64,000 bases of DNA from Actinomadura physcomitrii. Lineage in GTDB: Bacteria; Actinomycetota; Actinomycetes; Streptosporangiales; Streptosporangiaceae. Position numbers and translations under genes: made by a program. Below the pieces are notes generated by a model, which saw only the letters and a list, made by a program, of their open reading frames with translations, did no database searches and was not told the DNA's origin. The stretch lies in assembly GCF_008923205.2 (NCBI RefSeq), contig NZ_WBMS02000039.1, forward strand, positions 7,335-71,334, in the 5' to 3' direction. Below are positions 8,680-16,583 of the stretch, piece by piece. Numbering within the stretch: position 1 is the stretch's first letter; each line of letters opens with the position of its first letter.

Positions 8680-10365
8680 ATGCGGGATAAGGCAATCGTG
8701 AACAGGGCCATCACGCGGCTGGCCAGGAAGCTGAACACCCGGCCGAGCGAGGCGGCTGAGCATCTGGAGCAGATGGCCGAGCACAGTGGGATAAGCCTGA
8801 TCGAGGTGGCCGAGGGGATCGAGGATACGCCGCACGCGTTCAGCCCGCCCGAGCTGCCCGACTGGATCCAGGGCATGCTGGATACCCACGACGACTTGGC
8901 CAGCTATACCGTCCCTATCACCGACTCGGTCGGCCGGGTGATCGACTTTTATTGGCTGGCCGTCAACCGCCATGGCTGCACCGCCGATGGCCGGCAGCAT
9001 GACGAGCTGGTCGGCAAAAGCCTTCTGGAGGTCAGTCCAGGCGTGTGGGCCGCCGGGCTGCTGGATGAGTTCACTGCCGCCTACCAGAGCGGTGTGCCCT
9101 TCCACAGGGAGTCGATGGAGTATGTGGACATCGTGGACGAGCGGCCCTGGCCCATCCTGCTGAACGTCCGCGCCGCCCGGGTCCTGGACGGCCTGCTGCT
9201 GAACTTCACCAGGATAGATGAACGTGAACTGTTCCTCTCCGGCTGGGCACGGGTCCAGCACCTGGCAGGGCTGGGCTGGGCCGAGTGGGAACTGGCCAGC
9301 CCGAAGGTGACCTGGACCCCGCAGACGTATGAGATTTTTGGCCGCGAACCTACTAGCGAGCCGATCTCGCTGGAAGACCTTCCGGCCATGGCGGTACCCG
9401 AAGACCGCCCAGTGCTCGACGATGTGATCGACTCGCTGCTGCACAACCGGGAATCGGTACAAGCCGAGTTCTCGATCCAGCATCGGCACGGGGTGCGGCG
9501 CCTGCATGTCATTGGCGAGCCACTACTGGACTGCGACGGTATCCCGCTCAAGGTCAGGTTACTGGTCCAGGACCTGACCGCTGCCCGGCACCGCGAACGC
9601 GCCGTGACCAGGGCCCGGGAACGAGCGGCCCGGGAACAAGAGCGCACCGCCGAAGAGCGCCGGATTACCGCCCACCTGCAGAACATCCTGCTGCCACCGG
9701 GCCGGCGCCTGATGGACCTGCCCGGCTTGGCCGTCGGCGTGCGCTACCAGGCGGCCGAGCGCCTGGCCCGCTTGGGCGGCGACTTCTTCAAAGCCCGATT
9801 AATCGACGACGACCAGGTCCTGCTGGTCATCGGCGACGCCATGGGGCACGGGCTGGCCGCAGCCAGCAACATGATGCAGATGCGCTCGGGCCTGGCCGGG
9901 CTGGCCTACACCGGCGCCGCCCCGGACCGGCTCACCACCTGGCTGAACGAGCTGGTACTGCACAACAACCGGGAGATCGCCACCACTGGCACCGCGATCG
10001 TCAGCCGCTTCGACGTCGCCGAGCGCACTCTTTCTTGGGCCAATGCCGGCCATCTCAGCCCTATCCTCATCCGCGGAGGTCATGCCGGGACTCTCGAAGG
10101 GGCATCCGGCCCACTGCTAGGCGGCGTCGAGTGCGACTACCAGATGAACACCACACAACTGCAACCCGGCGACCTCCTCCTACTCTACACCGACGGCCTA
10201 GTTGAACAACGAAACCGTGACCTGGGGACCGGCATCCAGGCCCTGGTCAACGCTTTGCAGTCCTGCACACTGACCGACCCCGAGGACCTGATCGACTGCA
10301 CCCTGCAACGTCTCGGCGCTAGCTCCGACGACGACATCTGCGTTCTTGCAGCGCGGGTACTTTAG
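8680..10365 (+). CDS. ANTAR-PAS-SpoIIE protein phosphatase
   Basis: A 561-aa regulator from ATG 8680. The N-terminal roughly 50 residues resemble an ANTAR-like helical domain (AVNRAITRLARKL type). Two PAS-like sensory regions follow (about 60-180 and 185-295), then a coiled linker and a C-terminal PP2C/SpoIIE domain with GGDFF, IGDAMGHG, YTDGLVEQRN and SDDDICV. PP2C-type enzymes dephosphorylate anti-sigma-factor antagonists. The usual second Asp after GGDF(F/Y) is replaced by Lys, which may weaken metal binding. The gene has two TTA codons (9559-9561 and 9799-9801), rare in actinomycetes and often linked to bldA control or recent transfer. The true start is uncertain, and GTG 8596 is possible. 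Confidence 0.8.
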   Translation: MRDKAIVNRAITRLARKLNTRPSEAAEHLEQMAEHSGISLIEVAEGIEDTPHAFSPPELPDWIQGMLDTHDDLASYTVPITDSVGRVIDFYWLAVNRHGCTADGRQHDELVGKSLLEVSPGVWAAGLLDEFTAAYQSGVPFHRESMEYVDIVDERPWPILLNVRAARVLDGLLLNFTRIDERELFLSGWARVQHLAGLGWAEWELASPKVTWTPQTYEIFGREPTSEPISLEDLPAMAVPEDRPVLDDVIDSLLHNRESVQAEFSIQHRHGVRRLHVIGEPLLDCDGIPLKVRLLVQDLTAARHRERAVTRARERAAREQERTAEERRITAHLQNILLPPGRRLMDLPGLAVGVRYQAAERLARLGGDFFKARLIDDDQVLLVIGDAMGHGLAAASNMMQMRSGLAGLAYTGAAPDRLTTWLNELVLHNNREIATTGTAIVSRFDVAERTLSWANAGHLSPILIRGGHAGTLEGASGPLLGGVECDYQMNTTQLQPGDLLLLYTDGLVEQRNRDLGTGIQALVNALQSCTLTDPEDLIDCTLQRLGASSDDDICVLAARVL

Positions 10366-10450
10366 GTCCCCCTCGAAAGCCTAATGAGATGCCGCCGTCT
10401 CCGTAAAAGTGTCATGAACCAGCTTTCAAAAGGAAGCGGCTCGAACATTT

Positions 10451-10945
10451 TTACTCTGCCCAGAGTTGAAAAGCATAGCGCTCACGGCCGCACAGTTCTT
10501 GCTCCAGCAGTTCATACTTGGTGGAAGATGCGTCCATCGAAAGAAGACGGTTATAGTCACGAAAAGCTTGCCGTCGAGACCACGCGGCTACAAGACTGGC
10601 ATAGGTGCCAGTCGGTACAACGAAGACGACACCCGGCGAGCCGGCGGTGACCTCTGACAGGATTGGGCGACCAGAAGGAAGGGACAGTCGGGAACGTTCC
10701 ATCACTTCGGGACCGTCGTTGCATGAGGGTGGCCCTCTATCCCAATATTCGATATCGAGTGTAACTGGAAATAATGGTTGCGCTGTCCCGATGTAGAACA
10801 TGGCACTCCTCAAACCAAGCCAACCTTGCGAGCCAATATCGTCGGGAACGGGCGCGTCATTGGCGGCGTTGTCGGCATCTGCGAGGGCGAACATGCGATA
10901 GTCAGGCGAAGCGAGAAGACGCTCCTTTTGAATGGGCTCGGGCAT
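10451..10945 (-). CDS. Hypothetical protein, low-GC; possible immunity-type partner
   Basis: A 164-aa soluble protein with no motif I can name. It is acidic and mixed alpha/beta in appearance, with no signal or membrane segment. Its DNA is visibly less GC-rich than the rest of the window, suggesting foreign origin. ATG 10945 has GGAGG 4 nt upstream. On the same strand immediately upstream lies a fragment of an NlpC/P60-like domain. The order toxin-like domain then small low-GC gene resembles polymorphic toxin-immunity pairs. That role is only inference from position and composition; no catalytic or family motif supports it. Confidence 0.6.
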   Translation of the reverse strand: MPEPIQKERLLASPDYRMFALADADNAANDAPVPDDIGSQGWLGLRSAMFYIGTAQPLFPVTLDIEYWDRGPPSCNDGPEVMERSRLSLPSGRPILSEVTAGSPGVVFVVPTGTYASLVAAWSRRQAFRDYNRLLSMDASSTKYELLEQELCGRERYAFQLWAE

Positions 10946-11141
10946 TCGCCCTCCGGTGGGATCGTTGAGTTCCGAAGCGCTGTATATGGATGTCGATGCC
11001 CGCGCCCTTCCAGAACGCGTACGCGGTCAGACCCGAGCAGTCGTAGCCGATGTGCTTGGAGTCCTCCGGCCCGTTCGGGTGGTCCCGGCCGCAGGACGGG
11101 CCGCCCGCGCCTAAATCTGCTTCCAAGACGAGACAGGTCAA
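10902..11141 (-). pseudogene. NlpC/P60 (C40) domain fragment
   Basis: The first 50 or so residues of this frame contain GYDCSGLTAYAFWKGAG, the nucleophile region of an NlpC/P60 peptidase, preceded by a Gly/Pro/Cys-rich stretch. The conserved His half is missing and the rest of the frame looks random. This is the start of a C40 domain cut off shortly after the catalytic Cys. It overlaps the 5' end of the low-GC gene that follows on the same strand. Confidence 0.6.
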
Positions 11142-11198
11142 GGGCTTAGGCCGCTTCGCGCACGCTCCTGGTCCCGGTAGGGGCTCCGGCCTCCGACC

Positions 11199-11387
11199 AG
11201 CGAAGGCGTGCTGCGTTTCTGGGACCTGGACCCCGACCGGGCCGAAGCCAAGGTGTGCCGCGCCGTGACCGGCGTCTCCGCCGGCTACTGGCGCGCCCTG
11301 ATCGGTGACCCGCCCGACCGGGTTCCGTGCCCGCCGCTGCGCGCCCCGGGGGCGCGGTCCCCGGGGCGCACCGGCGTCAGCCGATGA
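11199..11387 (+). pseudogene. C-terminal fragment of a WD40-repeat protein
   Basis: An open stretch with no proper start encodes the end of a WD40 repeat (VLRFWDLDPDRAEAKVCR) followed by a W-R-A-L-I-G-D-P...PC tail, the usual last 40 residues of actinomycete nSTAND/kinase-WD40 proteins, and then TGA at 11385. It overlaps tail-to-tail, on the opposite strand, with the truncated nSTAND-WD40 piece at 11377. Confidence 0.65.
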
Positions 11388-12158
11388 ACCGGACCGCGTA
11401 GTTGGTCGCAGTCACCAGATGCATTTCGTCGACGAAGGCGACGCCGTTGATCTCCTGGCCCGGGATCGGGTCGGTGAGGCTGAGCAGCGGGGTGCGGCGG
11501 CGCAGGTCCCAGACCCAGGTGCTGCCGTCGCGGGCGGAGGTCGCCAGCCGCCGCTGGTCCGGGCTCAGGGCCAAAGCGACGATCTGTTTGGCCGCGCGCT
11601 CGGCTTGGACTCTGGCGAGTTCGGCCTGGTCGGCGCGGTGCCGGTCCTCGGCGCGTTCCCGCTCGATCCGGGCCTCGGTCTCGGCCTTGCGCCGTTGCTC
11701 GGCCTCCTCGATCTCCCGATCGCGCGCCTGCACTGCGGCGTCCAGGAACGCCTGCTCCGCCGCGCTCAAGTCCGGGCAGGACCGCGCCCACTCCAGCGTC
11801 ACCGCCAGCCGCGTGCCGCGGTACAGCAGCTCGGGCGGCGGGCTTTGCCGCCACTCCTCGGCGTCGGCGTCCAGCCGCTGCCGCCGCCGTACCCCCTCCC
11901 GGTCAGCGGCGCCTCATGGGCGATCTCCACGGTGTCCTGGGTGACGGTGACCAGACGTGCCCGGGCGAACACCTCCACCACCTGCTGCGCCCACTTCAAC
12001 CGGGCCCGCGGGACCCGCCGCCGGGCAGGCGGGGCATCATCGCTGTGCACGGCGACCAGGCGCAGCAGCAGCAGCCGGGCGGCCGCGTTCCTTTCGGAAC
12101 TCCCGTTCAGCCACTCGTCCTGAGCTTGAAGCGTTTCTTGCCCAGGTGATGGAGTCAA
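11377..12158 (-). pseudogene. nSTAND-WD40 gene fragment with frameshift
   Basis: Two frames join to give the linker of an nSTAND protein: RLLLLRLVAV and TVEIAHEAPL in the 12158-side frame, then DADAEEWR, LEWARSCPDLS and AEQAFLDAAVQARDREI in the 11802-side frame, a coiled-coil segment and a single WD repeat (STWVWDLRRRTPLL). A frameshift lies near 11890. The P-loop NTPase half and most of the propeller are absent. The frame ends at 11377 shortly after the first repeat. Related full-length proteins usually exceed 1000 aa. Such proteins are often conflict or signalling proteins, but this copy cannot be functional. Confidence 0.75.
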
Positions 12159-12236
12159 TGCGGGACCGACGCCGTTGGCGGTGGCCAGACTGTTTCCTTT
12201 CGGGACTACGGTATCGACCCGCTGGGTAGGTGTGAG

Positions 12237-13544
12237 TCAGAGGTGGTGGACGGCTGCGCCGTCCTGGACCCAGTGCCATCCGATCGGGGTCCAGGTCTTT
12301 TTCAGGGCCGCGCGTTCCCGGCGATAGGCCGTCAGGGCCGTCTCCACGGACTTGCCCAGGTCGGCGATATCTTCCGGTACGGGAACGCGGAGGACGAGGT
12401 GTTGCTCGCCGTGTGTCAGGAGCAGTTCGCCGGCGGGTGAGCAGGTCGTCAGGGTGAATCGCGTCAGGGGCTTGAAGGTCTTGTCGGCTGTGCTCAGCTT
12501 GATCGCCAGTGTCCCGTCGGCGTTCCATGCGAAAAGGCCGTACCGGTTGAGGTGGAACGCGTGTCCGCCGCCGGCCGCCACGTTGAAACACTCGCCGGTG
12601 AAGGGGCTGTCGGCCCACGGGTCCATGCCCAGCAGCCGCCCTTTCTGCTCGGCTTGGTCGTTGACGAGCGCGAACGCGAACGCGCCGCCCCTGCTGCCGC
12701 GGCGGGCGCGCATCGGCACGACGAACAACTCGTCCGACAGGGCCGCCGGCCGGAAGAGTTCCGACAGGTTCCAGCGGCTGATGGGCCTACCGGGCTCGAA
12801 GATCTCTCTGAGTGCGGGCCGCGGCCGGTTCTGCAGGCCCACCGGCTGCCCATCGAAAAGGACGTGCGGGCGTAGGTCGTCCTGGGTTTGGCCGGCGGGT
12901 TCCGGGTCGAAGGCGGCCACCGCCTGGATGGAGGGTTTGTGGTCGGGGGTCAGCGGACCATCGGCCACTCCGACGATGTTGGCGAGGCTGTTGCCGTATC
13001 CCTGCACCCCGTACTCGGTGGTCGTGCACAGCAGCCGCCCCGACGGTGTGACGCTGATCGAGCAGGCGAACGGGTCGCCCGGTGCGAACTCCTCGAAGGC
13101 CTGTCGCCCTCGCGTGTGGTAGGTGCCGACCACCGCGCTCAGGTCCGGTGCGATGAGTGTGGTGCAGTCGGGATGGGCGTTCACCGAGAGCAGGCCGTCG
13201 GGCAGTACGCACAGCGTCATGTCGGGTCCGTCGACCACCGCCGACGCCCATTCGCCGGCGCCGGCGCCGGAAGGACAGCACAGCGCGGTGGCCAGCGGCA
13301 CGCCGTCGGGCGCGTATCGCGTGATGATCCGGTAGTTGAAATTGCCTGTGGCCGGGCCGGTCTGGTCTGCGGCGAGGCCGCCGCCGTGCCGATACAACTG
13401 GTAGAGCGCGTAGAGGTCGCCGCAGGGAGCCGCCGCGACGTCGTGGGCCGTGACCCTCCACCCGGTCGAATACGGCGCGGACAGGTCAACGCGGTGGGTT
13501 TCGATGAGCCGGGCGGGCAGGACGATCGGCAGCGTGTACGGCAT
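12237..13544 (-). CDS. Hypothetical protein, possible beta-propeller
   Basis: A 435-aa soluble protein rich in short beta-strand-like segments with recurring patterns such as PDGVPLATA, PDGLLSV, PSGRLLCTT, NADGTLAI and PAGELLLTH. These D/S-G-(x)-L motifs every 45-70 residues suggest propeller blades. There is no signal peptide, no Cys motif and no catalytic signature. The gene lies inside the decayed island between pseudogenes but is itself uninterrupted. ATG 13544 has no strong ribosome site. I do not recognise a characterised family. Confidence 0.65.
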   Translation of the reverse strand: MPYTLPIVLPARLIETHRVDLSAPYSTGWRVTAHDVAAAPCGDLYALYQLYRHGGGLAADQTGPATGNFNYRIITRYAPDGVPLATALCCPSGAGAGEWASAVVDGPDMTLCVLPDGLLSVNAHPDCTTLIAPDLSAVVGTYHTRGRQAFEEFAPGDPFACSISVTPSGRLLCTTTEYGVQGYGNSLANIVGVADGPLTPDHKPSIQAVAAFDPEPAGQTQDDLRPHVLFDGQPVGLQNRPRPALREIFEPGRPISRWNLSELFRPAALSDELFVVPMRARRGSRGGAFAFALVNDQAEQKGRLLGMDPWADSPFTGECFNVAAGGGHAFHLNRYGLFAWNADGTLAIKLSTADKTFKPLTRFTLTTCSPAGELLLTHGEQHLVLRVPVPEDIADLGKSVETALTAYRRERAALKKTWTPIGWHWVQDGAAVHHL

Positions 13545-13891
13545 ATCGGAATACTGTCGGACCGGCTCCGCTCGTGACGCCCTTTCGCGGTGAATCGCAG
13601 GCTTCCTAAAAACGTGTTTCGAAGCAGGTGAGCCATTCGTTGATGGCGGTCAAACGTCGTGCCGATCCACCGGGCAGGTCTCGCACCACGACGGCACTAC
13701 CGGACCTGCCCGCCCGCCTGTCCGCTGCCGACGTCGCCGGGGCAGTCCAGTCCGTCCGGCGAACGCCACCCGGAGCGGTCCGGACAACCGGAATCCGCCA
13801 CCGGGCCCGGGTTGTCTCGTCCGGCCCGCTCACCGCGTCCCCGCACATCAGGCGGCGGCGCCGGTGGCCCCGTGCGCCCTGAAGTCCCTCC

Positions 13892-13931
13892 CTTCATCCT
13901 GTGCTCCCGCATCGAGGAGCGCAGGATGAAG
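13892..13931. terminator. 16-bp stem-loop
   Basis: Positions 13892-13907 pair with 13916-13931 over 16 bp with one G-U wobble and an 8-nt loop. It lies between the propeller-like gene and the island edge. There is no T-tract, so it could be a terminator or a remnant repeat of a mobile element. Confidence 0.55.
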
Positions 13932-14097
13932 AGCAGAACGCAGGAACCGCGAGGTCATTTCTCATCTGTCGTACCGGACCTCCCCGTACCCGGTGCGTCG
14001 CGTGCACTCAGGAGATGCGGATGCGGGACGGGATTGTCAGGCGGGCGCCGGGGATGGGGCGAGCCGGTTGGTGGGTTTCACCGTAGGACGTACTTGC

Positions 14098-14125
14098 GGA
14101 ACCGGCTCGACCGGAACCCATCACC
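14098..14125. repeat. Direct repeat copy 2
   Basis: Second copy of the 28-nt sequence at 6504-6531 (27 of 28 identical, same orientation). The two copies are 7.6 kb apart and bracket the accessory genes. Confidence 0.6.
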
Positions 14126-14567
14126 ACTCCGCCGAGCGCCTCACCCTCAGCCGAGTGCGCATCTCCACCTCTGACACCCACCCGCACACCGCTTCCACTT
14201 TGTCACTCCGGCGACGCCGCCACCGAGCCCGCGCCCACCGGCACCAACGACAGCGACGCCTCATCGATCAATAAATGCGGCTGGAATCTCATTGCGACAC
14301 GCCGCCGAGTTTCACCGCACGCTCCGTGATCCGCCCGCCGTTGGACTCCATCCTCTGCCGGTCGGCCGTGTCCTCGCCTCGTCCGCGCCATGTCACGGTC
14401 GCGCCGACGGTGGCCACCGCCGATGACCAGTGACCTTCGGCGGCGGTCGTAGTTCGACATGAACGAACCGCACCATCCCGTCCCGGTTCTGGGACCGGCT
14501 GGTCGCCGTGCTCCCGCTTTCGTCTAGCGGGGTCGACGTGGTCTTCGCGGGCACGCGGCCCCGGCGG

Positions 14568-15368
14568 TCAATCCGGGCTGATCCGGTCCAGGAACGGGAG
14601 GAGGGCGGCGAGGTAGGCGTCCGGGTCGCGGCTCCACAGGTCGTGTCCGGCGCCGGCGATGGTCGCCATCTCGACCGAGGGCAGCGACGTCCGCCACTGC
14701 TCGGCGAGCTCATCGGTCAGGACGCGGCCGCGTCGGCCCCCGCGGAGTACCAGCACCGGGCAGCGGAGCTCGACCAGCCGGTCCCACAGCGGGGCCTCGC
14801 GGCTTTCCGCGATCACGGCTCGGACGGCGTGCTCGGGCATCCGCTCGGCGACCGGGACTCCGCGGACCTTCATGCGCAGCTGCTGCTCGGCGTACTCGGC
14901 GGGCAGGCCGACATGCCGCGCGGAGTAGTCACCGACGACCAGTCCGCTGAGACGGTCCGGGAACCGCAGCGCGTACCCCAGGGCATACGACGAGCCGCGC
15001 GAGATCGCGACCAGGATCGGCCGTTCCAGCTCGAGCGCCTCCGCGACCGCGCGCAGGTCGCCGATGTGGTCCTCCCACGCGTAGCCGGTGTGCGGCGCGT
15101 CGCTGCGGCCCCGCCCGCGAAGGTCGGCCACGACGACCCGCCGATCGCCGAGCCGGTCGAGCATCCACGCGTACTCGTCCGCGTACTCGCCCATTCCGGG
15201 GATCACCACGACCGGCGGCGAGTCCGAGACCCGGCCGTTGTCGAGCGCATGGAGCCGGACGCCGTCGTTGTCGACGAAGACGGAGACCGCGTCGCCGCCC
15301 GGCCGCCGCACCCCGTCGTCGCGGGCGCTCACGCGAGCGGGGGTCCTCCCAGTTCGCTCGGATTCCAT
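14568..15368 (-). CDS. Alpha/beta hydrolase
   Basis: A 266-aa alpha/beta-hydrolase fold protein. The oxyanion-side motif VVVIPGMGE is near residue 55, DLRGRGRSD near 82, the nucleophile Ser is in AISRGSS (about residue 121), LVLRGGRRG precedes the acid region, and the catalytic His is in GAGHDLW near the C-terminus. The substrate is unknown. The start ATG 15368 is one base after the TGA of the SDR gene (TGAC-ATG), so the two genes are translationally coupled and may act on the same compound. Confidence 0.85.
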   Translation of the reverse strand: MESERTGRTPARVSARDDGVRRPGGDAVSVFVDNDGVRLHALDNGRVSDSPPVVVIPGMGEYADEYAWMLDRLGDRRVVVADLRGRGRSDAPHTGYAWEDHIGDLRAVAEALELERPILVAISRGSSYALGYALRFPDRLSGLVVGDYSARHVGLPAEYAEQQLRMKVRGVPVAERMPEHAVRAVIAESREAPLWDRLVELRCPVLVLRGGRRGRVLTDELAEQWRTSLPSVEMATIAGAGHDLWSRDPDAYLAALLPFLDRISPD

Positions 15369-15369
15369 G

Positions 15370-16245
15370 TCAGCCGGGCCATCCGGGCAGCAGGCCCAGG
15401 TCCCGGCATACCTCCTGGGCTTCGATGTTGCGGCCGTCCTTGGTCGACCGCATGACAGGCGGGGACACCTTGTCCTCCATGGCGTCCTCGGCGGCGTCGG
15501 GGTTGTTCACCAGCCAGGCGACCACCGCGCCGACCACGTCGGGCGGGGCGCCGCCGTCGAAACCGAAGTCGCCCATGTCCTGCGCCATCCGTTCGGTGGC
15601 GATGAAACCGGGCTGGACGTTGAAGGCGCGGACCCCGCGGTCGGCGACCTCGAGGTCGAGGATGCCCGCCACGCGATGCAGGGCCGCTTTGCTGAAGCCG
15701 TAGGCCAGACCCCAGCCTCCCTCACCGGCCTTGGCCGGCGGATCATGGAAGCCGGCACCGGACGTGATGTTCACGATGGTCCCCGACCCGCGCTCGAGCA
15801 TGCCGGGCAGCACCTTCTTGATGAGCGCCAACGGGGACATCACGTTGGCCTGGAGGTGCAGTTCCAGCAGATCGAGCGGGGTCTCCTCGATGTGGTCCAT
15901 GTGCCCGGGACCGATGTAGCGCCCGTTGTTCACCAGCACATCGATGCGTCCCCACTCGGCCAGCACGGTGTCGGCGGCGGCGACCACCGAGGCGCGGTCG
16001 GTCAGGTCGGCGGGCACGACGAGCGATCGCACGCCGGCCGCTTCCACGAGCCCGGCGGTCGACGAGAGCGCACCGGGCAGGGGGCTGGTGTCGGAGCGGT
16101 GCAGGGTCGAGGAGTGCTCCCGCCGCTCGCCCTCCTTCACGGTGCGGGCGGTGAGCGCGACATCGAGGCCGGCTCGAGCCAGATGCACGGCGATCGCCTT
16201 GCCGATACCACGGCTGGCCCCGGTGACAAACGCGGTGGACGTCAC
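15370..16245 (-). CDS. Short-chain dehydrogenase/reductase
   Basis: A 291-aa SDR-family NAD(P)-dependent oxidoreductase. The cofactor motif TGASRGIG is at about residues 9-16, NNG (in place of NNAG) near 115, the catalytic Ser in ITSGAGF, and the catalytic pair YGFSK (YxxxK). A roughly 20-residue insertion after the first beta-alpha unit is unusual for classical SDRs. I use GTG 16245, which lies 10 nt after AAGGAG and gives a normal SDR N-terminus; the upstream ATG adds an unconserved Pro-rich leader. It is followed directly by the coupled alpha/beta hydrolase. Confidence 0.85.
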   Translation of the reverse strand: MTSTAFVTGASRGIGKAIAVHLARAGLDVALTARTVKEGERREHSSTLHRSDTSPLPGALSSTAGLVEAAGVRSLVVPADLTDRASVVAAADTVLAEWGRIDVLVNNGRYIGPGHMDHIEETPLDLLELHLQANVMSPLALIKKVLPGMLERGSGTIVNITSGAGFHDPPAKAGEGGWGLAYGFSKAALHRVAGILDLEVADRGVRAFNVQPGFIATERMAQDMGDFGFDGGAPPDVVGAVVAWLVNNPDAAEDAMEDKVSPPVMRSTKDGRNIEAQEVCRDLGLLPGWPG

Positions 16246-16583
16246 GGTCGTGAAGCTCCTTGCCTGGGGAGTCGGTGATGGAAGAGGCCGCTGTCGACTC
16301 GGCTCCGGTTCCCCGTGCTTCCGCAAGACGCCGCAACGTCCTGCACAGTTCGATAGATCTCAAAACGTAAGGTACCCCGGCTTCACATCCGGGACAAGGC
16401 GAGCCGCCTCCCCACCCGGTAGTGGCCGAGGGCCGGCGCGGTCGAGACCGGCCTCGCTTGCCGGTCCGCCGCGAAATCCTGCAGGTCGAGCAACGCCTGA
16501 CGGCACGTCGCCCGTCGATGGTTCTAAAAGTCTGAATCTCTCGTAGCGCCTGAGCAAGGCTGATGCGGGTGCGGGACGGGCGG
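16246..16583. other. Intergenic, no gene seen
   Basis: The stretch between two minus-strand genes contains a short inverted repeat (CCCGG...CCGGG, about 16377-16394) that may end transcription of the MFS gene upstream on the minus strand. Nothing else is recognised. Confidence 0.4.

Larger units (their letters stand above)
13545..14567. other. Non-coding island edge with hairpin and repeat
   Basis: No credible gene in about 1 kb. It contains a 16-bp hairpin (13892-13931), direct-repeat copy 2 (14098-14125), directly followed by about 35 nt resembling the linker of the hydrolase gene at 7930-7970, and a 12-nt match (14519-14530) to the D-arm region of tRNA-Glu (6432-6443). These look like remnants of the right boundary of the element. 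Confidence 0.55.

Noticed and set aside
14519..14530. A second partial tRNA-Glu gene
   Set aside because: Only 12 nt match the D-arm region. The anticodon and T-arms are absent, so it is at most a boundary remnant.
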